A stretch of DNA of 64,000 nt from Halichoerus grypus (GCF_964656455.1 NC_135716.1:106920389-106984388); one strand, 5' to 3'; positions 46,189 through 58,274 are shown, counted from the stretch's first letter. The notes: generated by a model from the sequence alone, not told the origin. Numbers and translations: made by a program.

Positions 46189-46669
46189 GAAAAGCATTAG
46201 ATGCCAGTTTGAACCAGTCACTACCATTAATTAAAATCTGAGAATCATTCCTTGAGTTGGGTCATTCCATTAAAATGAAAGTCTACTATTATTTGTTATT
46301 AATATAAGACTTATACTGCAATTCATATTTATTCAAGATTATTCTGCCCATCTGAAATCTTTAAAGAATTGATGTTCTTTCAGTACTTCTACCAAAAATC
46401 TGCATGATTTTAAGGGTCGTAACAAACATATTTGTCACATAATTTTTCTATAGATGATGTAGTTATTTCAAAAAGATATCATGTCTATATCAATTCTAAT
46501 AAATGCTATTTGTAACCTATAACTATGAGCAAACTAGGACTTTCTAGATATATCTAAATTATTGCATGCCTCATTATTATTTTATATTTAATATTTAATA
46601 TTTATATTATTTTATCATTTTGTCTGATTATATATAACAACAAATGCAGTTTAAATGTGATGATACATG
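46189..46669. other. Unique AT-rich intronic sequence
   Basis: TATTTAATATTTA low complexity at 46570-46620. Confidence 0.5.
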
Positions 46670-46674
46670 GAACC

Positions 46675-46932
46675 TTGAATGCACACTGGAATCATCTTGG
46701 GGAGGATAGGACTTTTTAAAGTATTTAAAATAGGTATAGCAGTATGCCTTAAAAAAGTAGTATACCTTAAAAAGCAGTATACCTTACCCATACCATCCCC
46801 AATACCTAAGCCAAACTCCAGACTAATTAAATGAAATGGTGTGTGTGTGTGTGGGGGGGGAGACTATAGTTAGTATCAGTATTTTTAAAGCATCCCAAGT
46901 AATTCCAGAATGGAGCCAAGGTTGAGGACTAC
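46675..46932 (+). mobile_element. MER20-like hAT-Charlie element with internal repeats
   Basis: GCACACTGGAATCATCTTGGGGAGG at the left and AAGCATCCCAAGTAATTCCAGAATGGAGCCAAGGTTGAGGAC at the right follow MER20 ends. Between them are three imperfect copies of an AGCAGTATACCTTAAAAA unit (46738-46788) and a (GT)n(G)n run at 46839-46860. Confidence 0.7.
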
Positions 46933-46959
46933 GCTTCCATTTGGTCTCTCTATGAAGGC

Positions 46960-47165
46960 TATTCTGCACAAAGCAGCCAGAAACATCTTATTAATTTATC
47001 AAATCATGTTTCTTCTTCACTCAAAACCCCTCAGTGACTTCCTGCCTCACTTGGAGTAAAAGGGAAAATTCCAACAATGCCCTATATAATCTGGATCCTC
47101 TCCGCTGTCTCCTCGACTTTATATTTTATGACTCAGTTTCTCACTTACTTTCAGCCACAGTGGCC
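46960..47165 (+). mobile_element. L2 LINE segment, sense
   Basis: GCACAAAGCAGCCAGAAACATCTT, CACTCAAAACCCCTCAGTGACTTCCTGCC, GAGTAAAAGGGAAAATTCC, CAATGCCCTATATAATCTGGATCC follow the L2 block just upstream of its 3' UTR. Confidence 0.9.
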
Positions 47166-49560
47166 TAAATACTTAGAAATTAAACAATACATTTCAAAAT
47201 AACCATGGAACAGAGAAGAAATCACAGGGATATTTAAAAAAATATTTGGAGCTGAATAATAATGAAAATAAAACATCAAAATTTTATAGATGCAATTAAA
47301 GCATAATTTAGAGGAAAGTTTACAGCCACTTTGGACAGTAGTTTTACAGTTTATTGTAAAACTAACTGTCCTTGCCATTTTTACCATAATTGAAAAATGA
47401 TTATGGATATATAAATCATTATTTTAAATAATAAAAAGATTAAAAAAACCCAAATTAAAAAAAATGTTTACCTAATAGGATCAGGAATAAGGTGAGGCGG
47501 TATACCGTTAACAGTCCATTTCAGTACCTTACTAGAATCCTAGCTAATGCAATAAGATAATGAGAAGAAATAAAAGGTATAATGATTGGGAAAGGAGAAA
47601 TAGAACTGTATTTGTTTACAGATGACGTGATTGTTTACGTAGAAAATCTGACAAAATGATGAAAAAACCCCATTGGAATTAACAAGGAATTATATCAAGA
47701 TTGTAAGAGAAAAGGTTAATATACAAAAGTCATTTTTCCTAATATCAGCAATGAGCAGTTGGAATTTGAAACAAAAAATAGCATTTACGTTAGCATCCAA
47801 GAAAATGAAATATGTATATATAAATCTAGCAAAGTATGTACAAGATCCATAGGGAGAAAACTATGACTCTAATGAATGAAATAGAAAGAAGGACGGAAGG
47901 AAGGTAGAAAGGAAGGAAAGAGATATCCCATGTTCTTAGATAGGAAGACTCTCTTGTTCAGCTGTCAGTTCTTTCCAACTTTATCTTCTTGTTCAATAAA
48001 ATCTGAATCAAAATCCCAGCAAGATATTTTTGGTTATTGGCAAACTGATTCTACAATTAACATGGACAGGTAAAAGACTCAGAATAGGCAATACAGTATT
48101 GAAGGAGAATAAAATCAGAGGACTTTAAGACATTCTATAAAGCTACAATAATCAAGATGGAATATTGGCTAAAGAATAAACAAATCAATGGAACAGAACA
48201 GATGGTTCAGATATAGACGCACGCAAATATAGTCCACTGATCTTTGACACAGGAGCAAAGACAATACAATAGAGAAGGGATAATCTTTCAAGAAATAGGG
48301 CTGGAACAATGACTTCCACATGCAAAAAAAAAAAAAAAAAAAAAGGAAAAATCTTAACAGACCTTGCCCCTTTCACAAAAATTAACTCAAAATGGATCGT
48401 AGACTTAAATGTAAATTGCAAAACTAGAAAATTCCCAGAAGACAACATAAGAGAAAACCTGCATGATCTTGAGTTAGCAATGACTTTTAGATACAATAAC
48501 AAGGCATGGTTCATGAAAGAAAGATTGGTAATCTGCACCTTATTAAAATTAAAAAAACTTCTGCTCTTTGAAAGACACCGTCGACAGAATGAGAAGACAA
48601 GCCACATTTATTAGGAAAAAAAAGAATTTTCAAAAGACAGATTTGATAAGGGACTGTTACAAAATACACAATGAACTATTAAAACTCTATGATAAGAAAA
48701 CAACCTGATTAGAAAAAGGGCAAAAGGTCTGAATATATAACTCACCAAAGAAGATACACAGATGGACAATAAGCATGTGGAAATATGCTCAATATCATAC
48801 ATAACTAGGGAGTGGCAAATTAATATAGTGAGGTACCATTATACCTGTTAGAATACATATGTTTCAGAAAGTGAAAACACTGACACCACCAAATGCTGAC
48901 AAAGAGGTGGAACAAGAGGATCTCTCATTCATTGCTGATGAGACTGCAAAATAGTACAGCCACTTGGGAGATAGTTTGGCAGTTTCTTACAAAACCAAAC
49001 ATATCCTTACCATATGATTCAGAAATTGCACTCAATATTTACCCAAATGAATTGAAAACTTCCTCATGAAGACCTGCACATGGGTGTTTATTGTAGCTTT
49101 ATTCGTACTTGCAAAAGTTGGAAGGAACCAAGATGTTCTTCAGTAGATGAATGGATAAACTGTAGTATATACAGAAAATGGCATATTATTCAGCACTAAA
49201 AAGAAGTTAGTTATTATACCATGCAAAAACAGAGGTAACTTAAATGTGTATTATTAAATGAAAGAAGCCCATCTGAAGGCCACATAGTATATAATTCCAA
49301 CTACTTGACATTCTTGAAAAGGCAAAACTATAGGGACAGTAAGAAGATCAGGAGTTGCCAGGGGTTTGGGAGGAAGGGTGAATTTGTGGAGCACAGGGAT
49401 TTTAGGGCAGAGAAATTGTTCTCTGATACTATAATGGTGGATACACGTCTTTATACATTTATACATTTGTCAGAGTTCATAAAATGTAAAACACATTACC
49501 CTTATGTAAACTATGGACTTGGGGTGATAAAAATGTGTCAATCTTTTGAAGGTTGACTTT
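47166..49560 (+). mobile_element. Long old L1 (L1M) copy, sense
   Basis: About 2.4 kb of ORF2 and 3' UTR. Blocks seen in order: CTAGCTAATGCAATAAG (47542), TTTACAGATGACGTGATTGTTTACGTAGAAAATCTG (47617; the region after the reverse transcriptase catalytic motif), ACAATAATCAAGATGG, CAAATCAATGGAACAGAACAGATGG, AAATGGATCGTAGACTTAAATGT (48391), GATGAATGGATAAACTGTAGTATATAC (49147), GGAGTTGCCAGGGGTTTGGG (49353). Many stops and indels. Internal A21 run at 48324-48344 and a GGAA run near 47885-47918. Open frames on both strands at 48185-48614 are decayed ORF2 or its shadow. Confidence 0.9.
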
Positions 49561-49800
49561 TATCCAGCATATGGTTTATTTTTGGTGAATGTTTCATGTG
49601 AACTTGGCAGGAATATTTATTCTGCAGTTGTTGGGTGTAGTGTCCTATAAATATCAATTAAAGGCTGTTGATGATGTTATCTAGATCTTAAGTATCCATG
49701 CTGATTTTTATTTATTTTAGTATTTATTTTTTCTGAGAGGAGGTTATTCATGCCTTCAACAATGATTTGAGATTTCTCCATTTTCTCCTTTTGGTTCTAA
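49561..49800 (-). mobile_element. Old L1 ORF2 segment, antisense
   Basis: TATCCAGCATATGGTTTATTTTTGGTGAATGTTTCATGTG, CTTGGCAGGAATATTTATTCTGCAGTTGTTGGGTG is reversed L1 ORF2 (between the endonuclease and reverse transcriptase). It starts exactly where the sense L1 ends, but comes from a distant part of L1, so I read it as a separate insertion. Confidence 0.8.
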
Positions 49801-49943
49801 CACTTTTCATTTCATTCTCATCTACCCCTCCCCCACTTTTCTGTCTGCTTTTAGAATCTTTCAGCCCCACTCTTTAAGCCTCCTGCACACCACTAGAATT
49901 CTGCATATGTTCAGTAAGGAAACAGACATGTGTATGTCTTCTT

Positions 49944-50135
49944 CTTTTTTTTTTTTTTTAAAGATTTTATTTATTTATTTGAGAGAGAGAGAGAGCACAA
50001 GAGCGGGGAGCGGGAGAGGGAGAAGCAGACTCCCTGCTGAGCAGGTAGCCCGATGCGGGACTCGATCCCAGGACCCTGGGATCATGACCTGAGCCGAAGG
50101 CAGTCGCTTAACCAACTGAGCCACCCAGGCGCCCC
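49944..50135 (-). mobile_element. CAN-SINE, antisense, young-looking
   Basis: T-run, AAAGATTTTATTTATTTATTTGAGAGAGAG, GACTCGATCCCAGGACCC and GAGCCACCCAGGCGCCCC. Perfect 17-bp target duplication CATGTGTATGTCTTCTT at 49927-49943 and 50136-50152. The perfect duplication and intact head suggest a recent insertion. Confidence 0.98.
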
Positions 50136-50152
50136 CATGTGTATGTCTTCTT

Positions 50153-50689
50153 AAGTTTCCAATTATAATGTCTCTTTCTTCATCCCAATAATCACTAAAA
50201 GTTTTGCTGATTTCTCCTCAGCTCATCTTGAGAATGCTCTCCCATCTCAGGAACTTTAGTTTGTGTAGTTTTCTTTGCTTTCTCAGATCTCCAATGCCTC
50301 TAAAAACACGATGTTTGTGGTTTATCTGGCATTTTCTAGTTTTTGGCAATGGGAGCATTGATTGGCTTCCTGTGACCTACTACATTCTGCTTAGAAGTTG
50401 AGGTCTTCGTTTGTCTACTTTAACACATTGTTATGGTAATGAGTTATATCCTGAGTAAATATAAGCAATTACATGTCATTATAACTTTAAAGAAAAACAA
50501 ATCTCTTTTTTTATAATTTATTTTTTGTTTTGTTCCTTTCAAGCAGAATATTTAATCCACTTCCCCCATCATTTTTTCTAAAATATAGGCACATAAGAAG
50601 TTTTCATCCCTGGTTCTCTTCTCATTGCTTTCATGCCTTTAGTGATATAATCTACTTCTTTTGCCTTTATCCACAGTCTGTATATTAGT
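50153..50689. other. Unassigned intronic sequence
   Basis: Pyrimidine-rich, with short open frames but nothing recognised. Some of 50540-50690 may be diverged L2. Confidence 0.4.
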
Positions 50690-50835
50690 GTCTCCTAAGT
50701 CTGTATTATCTGCCACATCACTCTCTTGAACCCCAGAGCCATGGTTCTAAGGCTTATTTGACCTTTTGAATGTTCATCAGGAACCTCAAACTCAACTGAT
50801 CAAAACCAAAATTTATTTGCTTTACTTTTCAACTG
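50690..50835 (+). mobile_element. L2 LINE segment, sense
   Basis: CTTGAACCCCAGAGCCATGGTTC, then TTGAATGTTCATCAGGAACCTCAAACTCAACTGATCAAAACC corresponds to an upstream L2 3' block. Confidence 0.75.
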
Positions 50836-50839
50836 GCTC

Positions 50840-50930
50840 CTACAGTCCCAGGGTTCTAATTTTGGCTCTGTCACTAGGACTGTCTGTAATTTTTAGTAAT
50901 CTCCTTAACCTCCATGAATGTTATTTTTCA
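50840..50930 (+). mobile_element. MIR fragment, sense
   Basis: GGGTTCTAATTTTGGCTCTGTCACTAGGACTG and TAGTAATCTCCTTAACCTCCATG match the MIR tRNA-related and core parts. Confidence 0.65.
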
Positions 50931-52345
50931 AAACACTTTTCAATTTATATTTCATTTAAATGATTCAAAATAGAACAAGGTTGTTGCTTGTTTTAAGACA
51001 ATATTTTATTAAGTGTCTAATTAGTATTTATCTTTTTTCAAAACAAAAATAGTGTATGTTCAGGTTACCTCACATGCAAGTGAAATAATTCACTACTTTG
51101 AAAAGAATTAATTGGTCAAGTTAAACAAGGAACAATTAAGGATAACTTGGTCCTGTCAACTCAATTCAATGCTCAGAAGTATAGGTTTAAAAATCCTAAG
51201 AGACAAAGAGAAATTAGTTTTAATTGAGCCTTTTATATGACCACTTAAGCACTTACTTTTCCTAAAGTATCTGTTTTTACAACTGAAATATGCGACCTGT
51301 TGTCTTCTGATTTCTTTAATTCCCTCCTCTTTTCTCAGGAGAGAGTTCTGTATCATTAAGTATGCTATACCTGGGTGAACCCAATCAAATGACTTAGACT
51401 TTGGTGTAGGAAAATAAATATCAATGAGATTCTGTAGGGATAGATAATGTCAAAGATACATTTAGGATGTGTCTAATTAAAGTTTTATGAAATAAATGCA
51501 TGTTAAAACCTTACAAATAGTGAGTTTTAGGACAGAGTTTTGGACATCATACAATAGGATATAATTTGCAAAATTATGTTTAATTTCTTTCCATTTTTTG
51601 TTATTGTAATATTCACAATTGTGCCTATTCCTAAAGAAATTGTATGTGTTTTTATGTGAAATAAAATCTTTTGGTATCCTTATAAGCTGATCCTCAGTTA
51701 ATCCTGATAATACTTAAGGAACAGGTGTTACTTATATGAAGCTCCAAATTGGATATTATGTCCCATTATATATACTCCCCCCTCAAAGATGTCTGCATTA
51801 ACTGAAAATTAAGATTAAGAAAAATGACATTTAATATTAACAAATTTTCTTTTTCTAAATAAAATGTGATAAGACTTTTCATTACTCACTAGAAATGAAA
51901 TTTTATTGCTACTTAGCGCAATTGTTCATAAAGCTACCCCAGCTTAAAAAGCATTTGAATGAATTTTATTACTTCAGTGACAAAATAACTTCATTGAAAG
52001 TTATTTTCACTTTAAAGATGGTCTTAACATGTGGCATCCAGGGAGAAATGGGGTGGAGTTTTCAAGTATTTTCTAAAGATTACTTTTAATTCTTCAATGA
52101 AGATATTAGCACTTTCATAAAGGTGTTTTTTTAAATGTTGACAAGATTAACCATGGAATACATCATAATATATAAGCAGTGTTAAAAATAACCCTAAATG
52201 ACCATCTCCACATATAAATTTCAAAGCTACTTTGTACAGAAGACTTTGTTTTTAAGACATGTTTTATTTAATAATCAAAAGGAAAAAACAACAACTTGGT
52301 AGTCTTTAAATAGTAAGATACTATGCTGCTATCATTTAAAACACG
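50931..52345. other. Unique AT-rich intronic sequence
   Basis: Nothing recognised. Confidence 0.5.
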
Positions 52346-52450
52346 CTGTGAATTGTGTAAGACTGTTGAGTCACAGACCTGTACCTCTGAAACAAATAAT
52401 ACATTATATGTTAAAATAAATAAATAAATAAATAAATAAAATAAAAAATT
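52346..52450 (+). mobile_element. Carnivore L1 3' terminus, sense, with (TAAA)n tail
   Basis: GCTGTGAATTGTGTAAGACTG, GAGTCACAGACCTGTACCTCTGAAACAAATAATACATTATATG is a carnivore L1 3' end, followed by seven TAAA units at about 52410-52440. The 5' truncation point could not be fixed, as no target duplication was found. Confidence 0.85.
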
Positions 52451-54404
52451 CAAAAAAGGCACATTTTTTCCCCAGAATGCTTTCCATCTCTCTGTTTTTG
52501 GGTAGTTTTATTTTATAGATATTTGTATATAAGTATGTGAGCTCATATTTCCATTGTCAAAAATATAAATTCAGTCATGTTATTAGGAACAGTTGCCATC
52601 ATTATAAGTAATTATAAAACACCTTTTTGATTAATGTCTTTTAAGGGTGTTTTGGTCATACTATTTTTAGCCTTAATATAAAATAATAATTCAGAAATTC
52701 TTATGTTGTCTATAAAGGAAGAGCATGAAAGAAGATTATTATAGTAACTCAGTGATATAAAGAAGAGTATTTCCTGTAGGGTAGTCCAATTACAAAATAG
52801 TAAAACAGGAACAAAACACAATAAAGTATTTTTTTCTATTTGTTTCACTAAGTTTAGCACAGCAGGAACTGTGGCATTCCTCCTGACTGGTGTGTCAAAT
52901 CTGCAGTTTTAAATGTAACTGCAAATGGGAGTTATTTTAAAGACATCATATATAAACTAATACCTTAGCCATATAAATGAGATAATTATACATTTAATAT
53001 ATTTAATTGCTTTTATTGTAATAATTTCATACCTTTGGTTTGAGAAAATAATGGGTTTATTTGAAAAGATTAATAAACTTGTATGTTGAAGACATATAAG
53101 AACAAAACTTTGAATCATTTAAATGCTGCTTTTACCTGTATCAATTTTTTTGCAGATTTCTATTTACTTGACTGTCTTGATGAGCCAGTTCAGTTCAGTT
53201 TGAGGAAAAAATGTTACTGGTGGTATAAATTAAACAACAACAACAACAAGCATACCAAAAATTGATATAGGATCCAGTAGAATTTTTGAAAAATAACCTG
53301 AGATCATTTCAGGGTCACACCTGGGACTATAGCATAAGAGGAAAAATATGTTCATTATATGGGTTTGTAGAAATTTAAAACATACATATTTTTAATGCTA
53401 AGAGGTCTAGGTTTCAGAAATGTCAGCCAAGGCAAGAAAGATAAGTAGGAGAGCTCAGACAACTACACCGGACTTTTTCCAATTCCAAAAGTCAGGGTGT
53501 CAGAAAGTGAGTCTTGAAACAATATACCCGGGATTTTTGATAACAGACATTTCTGAGGGAACATACGTGGGACGTCCAAAGGACAAATGTACTTTGAGTA
53601 ATAGAAATTGCTTCTGCCTCAGTGGTGCCTTGTCTATTTCTTTTACAAGTCCAGAGTTCTTACTGAAGTAGTGATGGCCCTCCACCTATGTGAGAACATG
53701 TTTGACGGTCCCTGGTAGCGTGACACAGTTGTACAGTCTGTAAATGGGGAGGCTAAAATGGTTCGGACAGAAACTTCTAGTCTTGCCCTCTGACATCTTG
53801 GTGGTTCTTATTCAGGCAGAAGAAAGATTTGTCTTAATTAAGGCTTATGCTCATATGTTCATAATTAAATAGTTTTAAAAGCCTGAAAGAACTCACTAAG
53901 AGCCAACTGAAAGAATTGTGCTGTATCCAACTTCAAATTTATCTGGAGTGCGTTTCACTGCCAAGCTTTTGGAATGTGTAGTCTGAACAGTGTGACTCCA
54001 TGCCTTTACCTCCCAGTCATACCTCAACCCACCACAATCTGGCTTCTTTGCATCTCTTTTTCTGTGAGGCATAGTGCCCTTCACAAAGTAAAAGCTCAAT
54101 TGACATATTGATGTCTTTTGATTTAATTTATTTTATTATTTATCATTTATATCCTGCTTCTAAAAGAAATTAAAAAGGGGATCTGCTTGCATGAGGATAA
54201 GACACTACTAGTCAAATAATAAAATAAATCATATTTATCACTTATTGCAAAGTAAACAATTAAGAAAAGGAGTAAGAAAATTAAAAAAAAAACTGCTAGG
54301 CAGTGGATAGTTACTGCACATGACTGAAAATTCAATAAGGGAGAGTGGAGGCAAACCATAAAATAAGTTTCACAGAACACAAGAAAAAAGGAAAATAAAA
54401 GAGA
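52451..54404. other. Unique and unassigned intronic sequence
   Basis: An (AAC)n run at 53232-53250. The interval 53400-53830 is noticeably less AT-rich and contains two overlapping short open frames (53420-53671 forward; 53500-53685 reverse) with no recognisable domain. It may be an old unclassified repeat. Confidence 0.4.
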
Positions 54405-54785
54405 CAGTGTCCTTTGCATTTGCTGTTCCCTTTCCCTGTATATTGCCTGTATATTGGCATGACTTGCTTCTTCTCTTGCAAACGTTACCTTCCTAGAGAG
54501 GTCTTCCTTGGCTACTATCTAAAAGTAACCCCACTTACATCATCATCATTTCTTGTCCATCTTTCCTCTTTTTTTTTCCTGAGAACTCATAACTAATTTA
54601 CTATATATGTTTCTTGTTTATAATCTTTAATGTATCTCCCTCAATAGAATAAAGCTCTGTGAGGGCAGAAAGTTGTGTGTGTGTTTGTTCACTGTGTATC
54701 CCTAGCATGGAGAACTGTTCCTGGGACATGGCAAGTGCTTAGTAAGCATTTGTTGAATGAGTGAATGAGTGAGTGGATGAATAGA
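54405..54785 (+). mobile_element. L2 LINE 3' region, sense, well preserved
   Basis: CCTTTGCATTTGCTGTTCCC, GAGAGGTCTTCCTTGGC, AATAAAGCTCTGTGAGGGCAG, GTTCACTGTGTATCCCTAGC, GGCAAGTGCTTAGTAAGCATTTGTTGAATGAGTGAATG reproduce the whole L2 3' UTR order. Confidence 0.95.
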
Positions 54786-54975
54786 TTTAATAATTATATT
54801 TGACACACCGCCCAAAGATAAAGACAGAAGTGGGCTGTGGTGTGGAAGTCTGAGAATGCTGGACAAATTAGAGAGGTATGGAGATGTGGTTGAAGGCATG
54901 GAAATGAGTGTGAAATGAAACAAAGAAAAGACCACAGTAAAATCTTAAAGAACTCCAAAATTTAACAATCATTTA

Positions 54976-55207
54976 TGGCGCCTGGGTGGCTCAGTTGGTT
55001 AAGTGTCTGCCTTCAGCTCAGGTCATGATCCCAGAGTCCTGAGATGGAGCACCGCATTAGGCTTCTGTTCAGCAGGAAGGCTGCTTCTCCCTCTCCCTCT
55101 GCCTGCTGCTCTCCCTGCATGTGCTCTCTCTCGCTCTCTGTCAAATAAATAAAATCTAAAAAACAAAAAAAAAAACCCAAAACCAAGAACAACAACAAAA
55201 ATAAAAC
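54976..55207 (+). mobile_element. CAN-SINE, sense
   Basis: TGGCGCCTGGGTGGCTCAGTTGG head, GGTCATGATCCCAGAG, CCTCTGCCTGCTGCTCTCCC, CT-rich block, AAATAAATAAAATCT and an A/C-rich tail. Target duplication CAATCATTTA at 54966-54975 and 55208-55217. Confidence 0.97.
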
Positions 55208-55289
55208 CAATCATTTAGGAAAAGAGTGGGAAAACTCAAATAAAAACAATGGTCACTGGAGAATGCCAAATAGGCAACGAGAAAATAGA

Positions 55290-55460
55290 TTTTTTTTTTA
55301 AATTCAAGTATAATTAACATACAGAGTTATATTAGTTTTAGGTGCACATTATAATATAATGATTCAACAATTCTATACATTTCTCAGTGCTCATCACCAT
55401 AAGAGTGCTCTTAATCCCCTTTATCTATTTCATCCATCCCCTTACCTGCCATTGTATTTA
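55290..55460 (-). mobile_element. L1 3' UTR, antisense
   Basis: T-run, then AAATTCAAGTATAATTAACATACAGAG, TTAGTTTTAGGTGCACATTATAATATAATGATTCAACAATTC and CTCAGTGCTCATCACCATAAG: a reversed L1 3' UTR truncated at about 170 bp. Short flanking repeat AAAATAGA at 55282-55289 and 55461-55468. Confidence 0.9.
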
Positions 55461-55468
55461 AAAATAGA

Positions 55469-56343
55469 ATGTTTTTAAAGTGAAAGAAGAAAAAATTTTA
55501 AGATGGAGAGTAGCCAACTTTATTGAATGCTTCTGAAAGATCAAATAAGAGGAGATCTGAATAAATATTCTCTGGAATGAATGGCACAGACATAATTAGT
55601 GACATGAGCCATATCCATGGAAAAATAGCTGAAGCTAGATTGGAATAGACAGATGGGATGTATGAATAAATTAATGGACAGGTAGGAAGTGGGGACAGTC
55701 AGTTCAGACAACAAACTTCTTTTGACTTTCTGGCTATGCACAGGAGGAAGAAGATGTAGGATTCAGGGAGCAATGTTATCAGATTGGAGTAACCAAAAAT
55801 AATTAGATGCTAATAAGGTAGTTCTAGGAAGTAAAAGAAGAGGTGAAAATGAAAGCATGTGACTTTAAAGAAGGTAAAGGTGGAATCCAGTTCCATCTGT
55901 GGGGATTCCAGTTTGATAGGAAGAGGACCAGAAACACCATTGTGTTATAAGGCAAGAGAAAAGACAATGATCCATCTTTAGAAATAGATTTAGAGAAATG
56001 GTAGCAGCTCTGTTAGGGAACACCACCTAAAGGCTTTTATTTTGTCATAAAAATAGAAAGAAGGCAATCTGCTGAAGATAAAGGAATGGAATAGGAATGG
56101 CTTTGAAATCAGAAGGAAAGATGAAAGTTTTAAATAGTTGCTCTGAAGAATGGAATAGTGGGAGATTGACTAAAGAAATGTATTTCCTTGATGTGGAGTC
56201 ATGAGAGCTCAGTTAATCAGTGACCCTGGCTATATCATGATGCTGGTTTTTTTGTATGTATGTATAGTTTTCTCTGTGAACTTGGGTGTTTTCATCCAGA
56301 ATATGAATTTTCTAAGAAAGGCATGATGGAAGAACTAAGTAAT
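55469..56343. other. Unassigned, possibly an ancient repeat
   Basis: AACTTTATTGAATGCTTCTGAAAGATCAAATAAGAGGAG near 55517 resembles a dispersed ancient mammalian repeat that I cannot name. The rest is purine-rich with no gene. Confidence 0.4.
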
Positions 56344-56358
56344 AAGGGGCTTCACATT

Positions 56359-56360
<2 letters not shown>

Positions 56361-56405
<45 letters not shown>

Positions 56406-56576
56406 TTTGACAGAGAGAGACACAGCGAGAGAGAGAGCACAAGCAGGGGGAGTGGGAGAGGGAGAAGCAGGCTTCCCGCCGAGCAGGGAGCCCGATGCGG
56501 GGCTCGATCCCAGGACCCTGGGATCATGACCTGAGCTGAAGGCAGACGCTTAACGACTGAGCCACCCAGGCGCCCC
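56361..56576 (-). mobile_element. CAN-SINE, antisense, youngest-looking copy
   Basis: Twelve-plus ATTT units of tail complement from 56361, then GACAGAGAGAGACACAGCGAGAG, the full body, and GAGCCACCCAGGCGCCCC. Perfect 17-bp target duplication AAGGGGCTTCACATTTT at 56344-56360 and 56577-56593. The long uninterrupted tail and perfect duplication make it the best candidate for a recent, perhaps polymorphic insertion. Confidence 0.98.
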
Positions 56577-56688
56577 AAGGGGCTTCACATTTTTACAAAA
56601 GTTTTTTGAAATGATTTAAAATAGAGTTTGTCAAGTAAAAACAGGGACAAACAAAATGGATAAAGAAAAATTGGAGGAATCAATAGTA

Positions 56689-56716
56689 ATATAATAATAA
56701 TAATAATAATAATAAT
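56689..56716. repeat. (AAT)n microsatellite
   Basis: About nine ATA/TAA units, abutting the MIR that follows. Confidence 0.95.
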
Positions 56717-56950
56717 TTATTGCTTACCAGATGCCAAGAACTCATCTAAATACTTAACATTTTTTTACTCACTTAATTCTTATGACAATCCTATGGTGTA
56801 GGTATTATTATTATTTAAATGTAAGATGTTATTCTTACATTAATTTTATAGTAAAGAGAACTATACCTAAGATTATACAGGTAATAAATAACAGATCAGC
56901 AATTCGAACCATTAGATAGTCTAGTTCTGGTGTCTTCAATTTAACCACTT
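56717..56950 (-). mobile_element. MIR SINE, antisense
   Basis: TTGCTTACCAGATGCCAAGAACTC, CACTTAATTCTTATGACAATCCTATGGTGTAGGTATTATTATTAT, ACCTAAGATTATACAGGTAATAAATAACAGATCAGCAATTCGAACC is reversed MIR. Confidence 0.92.
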
Positions 56951-57769
56951 TGGAACACAGTATATAACAGAGGTCTTCAAGAGCATGAAGACCAGTACTA
57001 ATGGGGGGATTGTGCAAGCAAAATGGGAGGTTAAGAGATCCACACTGGAAGCATGGGATGTTTGAGTTAGTAAATTTAGAAGGAATACACTTCAGAGTGA
57101 CAACAAGGTTCTAGTCTTGGCATGTGTACTTTTATTTTTTTTCTTGCTCTGCTCCAATGGAAAAATTCTACCCTGCAGATATAAAATACTTTATTCACAC
57201 TTACTGAATATTATATTTCTTATGTATCATTTTTGAAACATAGGAGTTTTGATAAGTCATTGAGACCCTAGTAATTTGTTATGGATTTTTAAGAAACAGG
57301 ATTAAAGTATACTCAGTGCAAACTCCATGGGAGAGCTTCTTGAGGTAACAATCTGAAGAAATGGGTCAGACTGGGATAAAGACCAAAATCACAGAGTAGC
57401 AACACATGTTTATCTCACATTCTGATGGATCACATAGTTTGTGCTTCCCCTTTGTTATTTCAGATAACTAGCATGGATTTTCAGAAGGTGATTCTTTTTC
57501 TTTTTTTAGGATGAGATCTTATTCATGCATCTATCAATTTGCCTCTGGAAATTACTGTCATATACTCAGTAACTTCCTTGAAAATTTGCTGATTGATTAA
57601 ACAGATCAGGGCCACATTATATTGCAAGGCTAGGATAATCAGTAAAGTTTCCTAAGAAGCACTCAAGTTATTCAAATGTACAAACTTCATGGAAACCTGT
57701 TCTTAATTGATGAAATGTGCTTGACTAATCATTGTATACATCCTCTGTGCTTCCATGTTGCTTTCCATG
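56951..57769. other. Unique intronic sequence
   Basis: Nothing recognised. Confidence 0.45.
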
Positions 57770-57970
57770 GGTGAGGGGAAGGTACCACTGTGGTAAAGGA
57801 CATGGAGTTCCAGGCCTATCTTGACATGAGGACAAGGTTGGCATGTTTGAGGACTCTGAAAAGGGCAATATGGATGGAGCTTCATGGAGGAAGATGAGAT
57901 CCGAGGCAAGACAGGGTCTGTTGGCCATGGAAAGGAGTATGAATTTCATATTAACAAAAATAAGAAGAAG
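57770..57970 (-). mobile_element. L2 LINE segment, antisense
   Basis: TTGGCATGTTTGAGGACTCTG, GATGGAGCTTCATGGAGGAAGATGAGATCCGAGGCAAGACAGGG, TGTTGGCCATGGAAAGGAGTATGAATTTCAT follows reversed L2. The overlapping minus-strand open frames 57703-58063 are fossils of this sequence. Confidence 0.75.
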
Positions 57971-58274
57971 TAGAGACTTACAATCTCTATCCTTTTTTAT
58001 AGATAGAAAATTATGGTTCAAAAATTTTAATAATCTGTAAATGGGAAATCTCTTAAAAGACAAAGCTGAAACTTGTACTTTTCTCTGACAGCTAAGTATC
58101 CTTTTTTAAATATTTCCTCTCCCTGGTATATAGTAAATAACTTAGCAAAGGTCTTTGAACATATGTGAGCTACATGAAATGGCAGATGAAAAATTTAATC
58201 ACTGAAGTATGTAAGTCTTAAGCACCTTGAATCTGTTTATTTAATAAATAATAACATGTTTATTGTGATCTCTT

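Noticed and set aside
48185..48614. 140- and 101-residue open frames on opposite strands
   Set aside because: Both lie in the long sense L1; the forward one is eroded ORF2 (MDTK-less fragment with NSKWIVDLNVNCKT), the reverse one its shadow.
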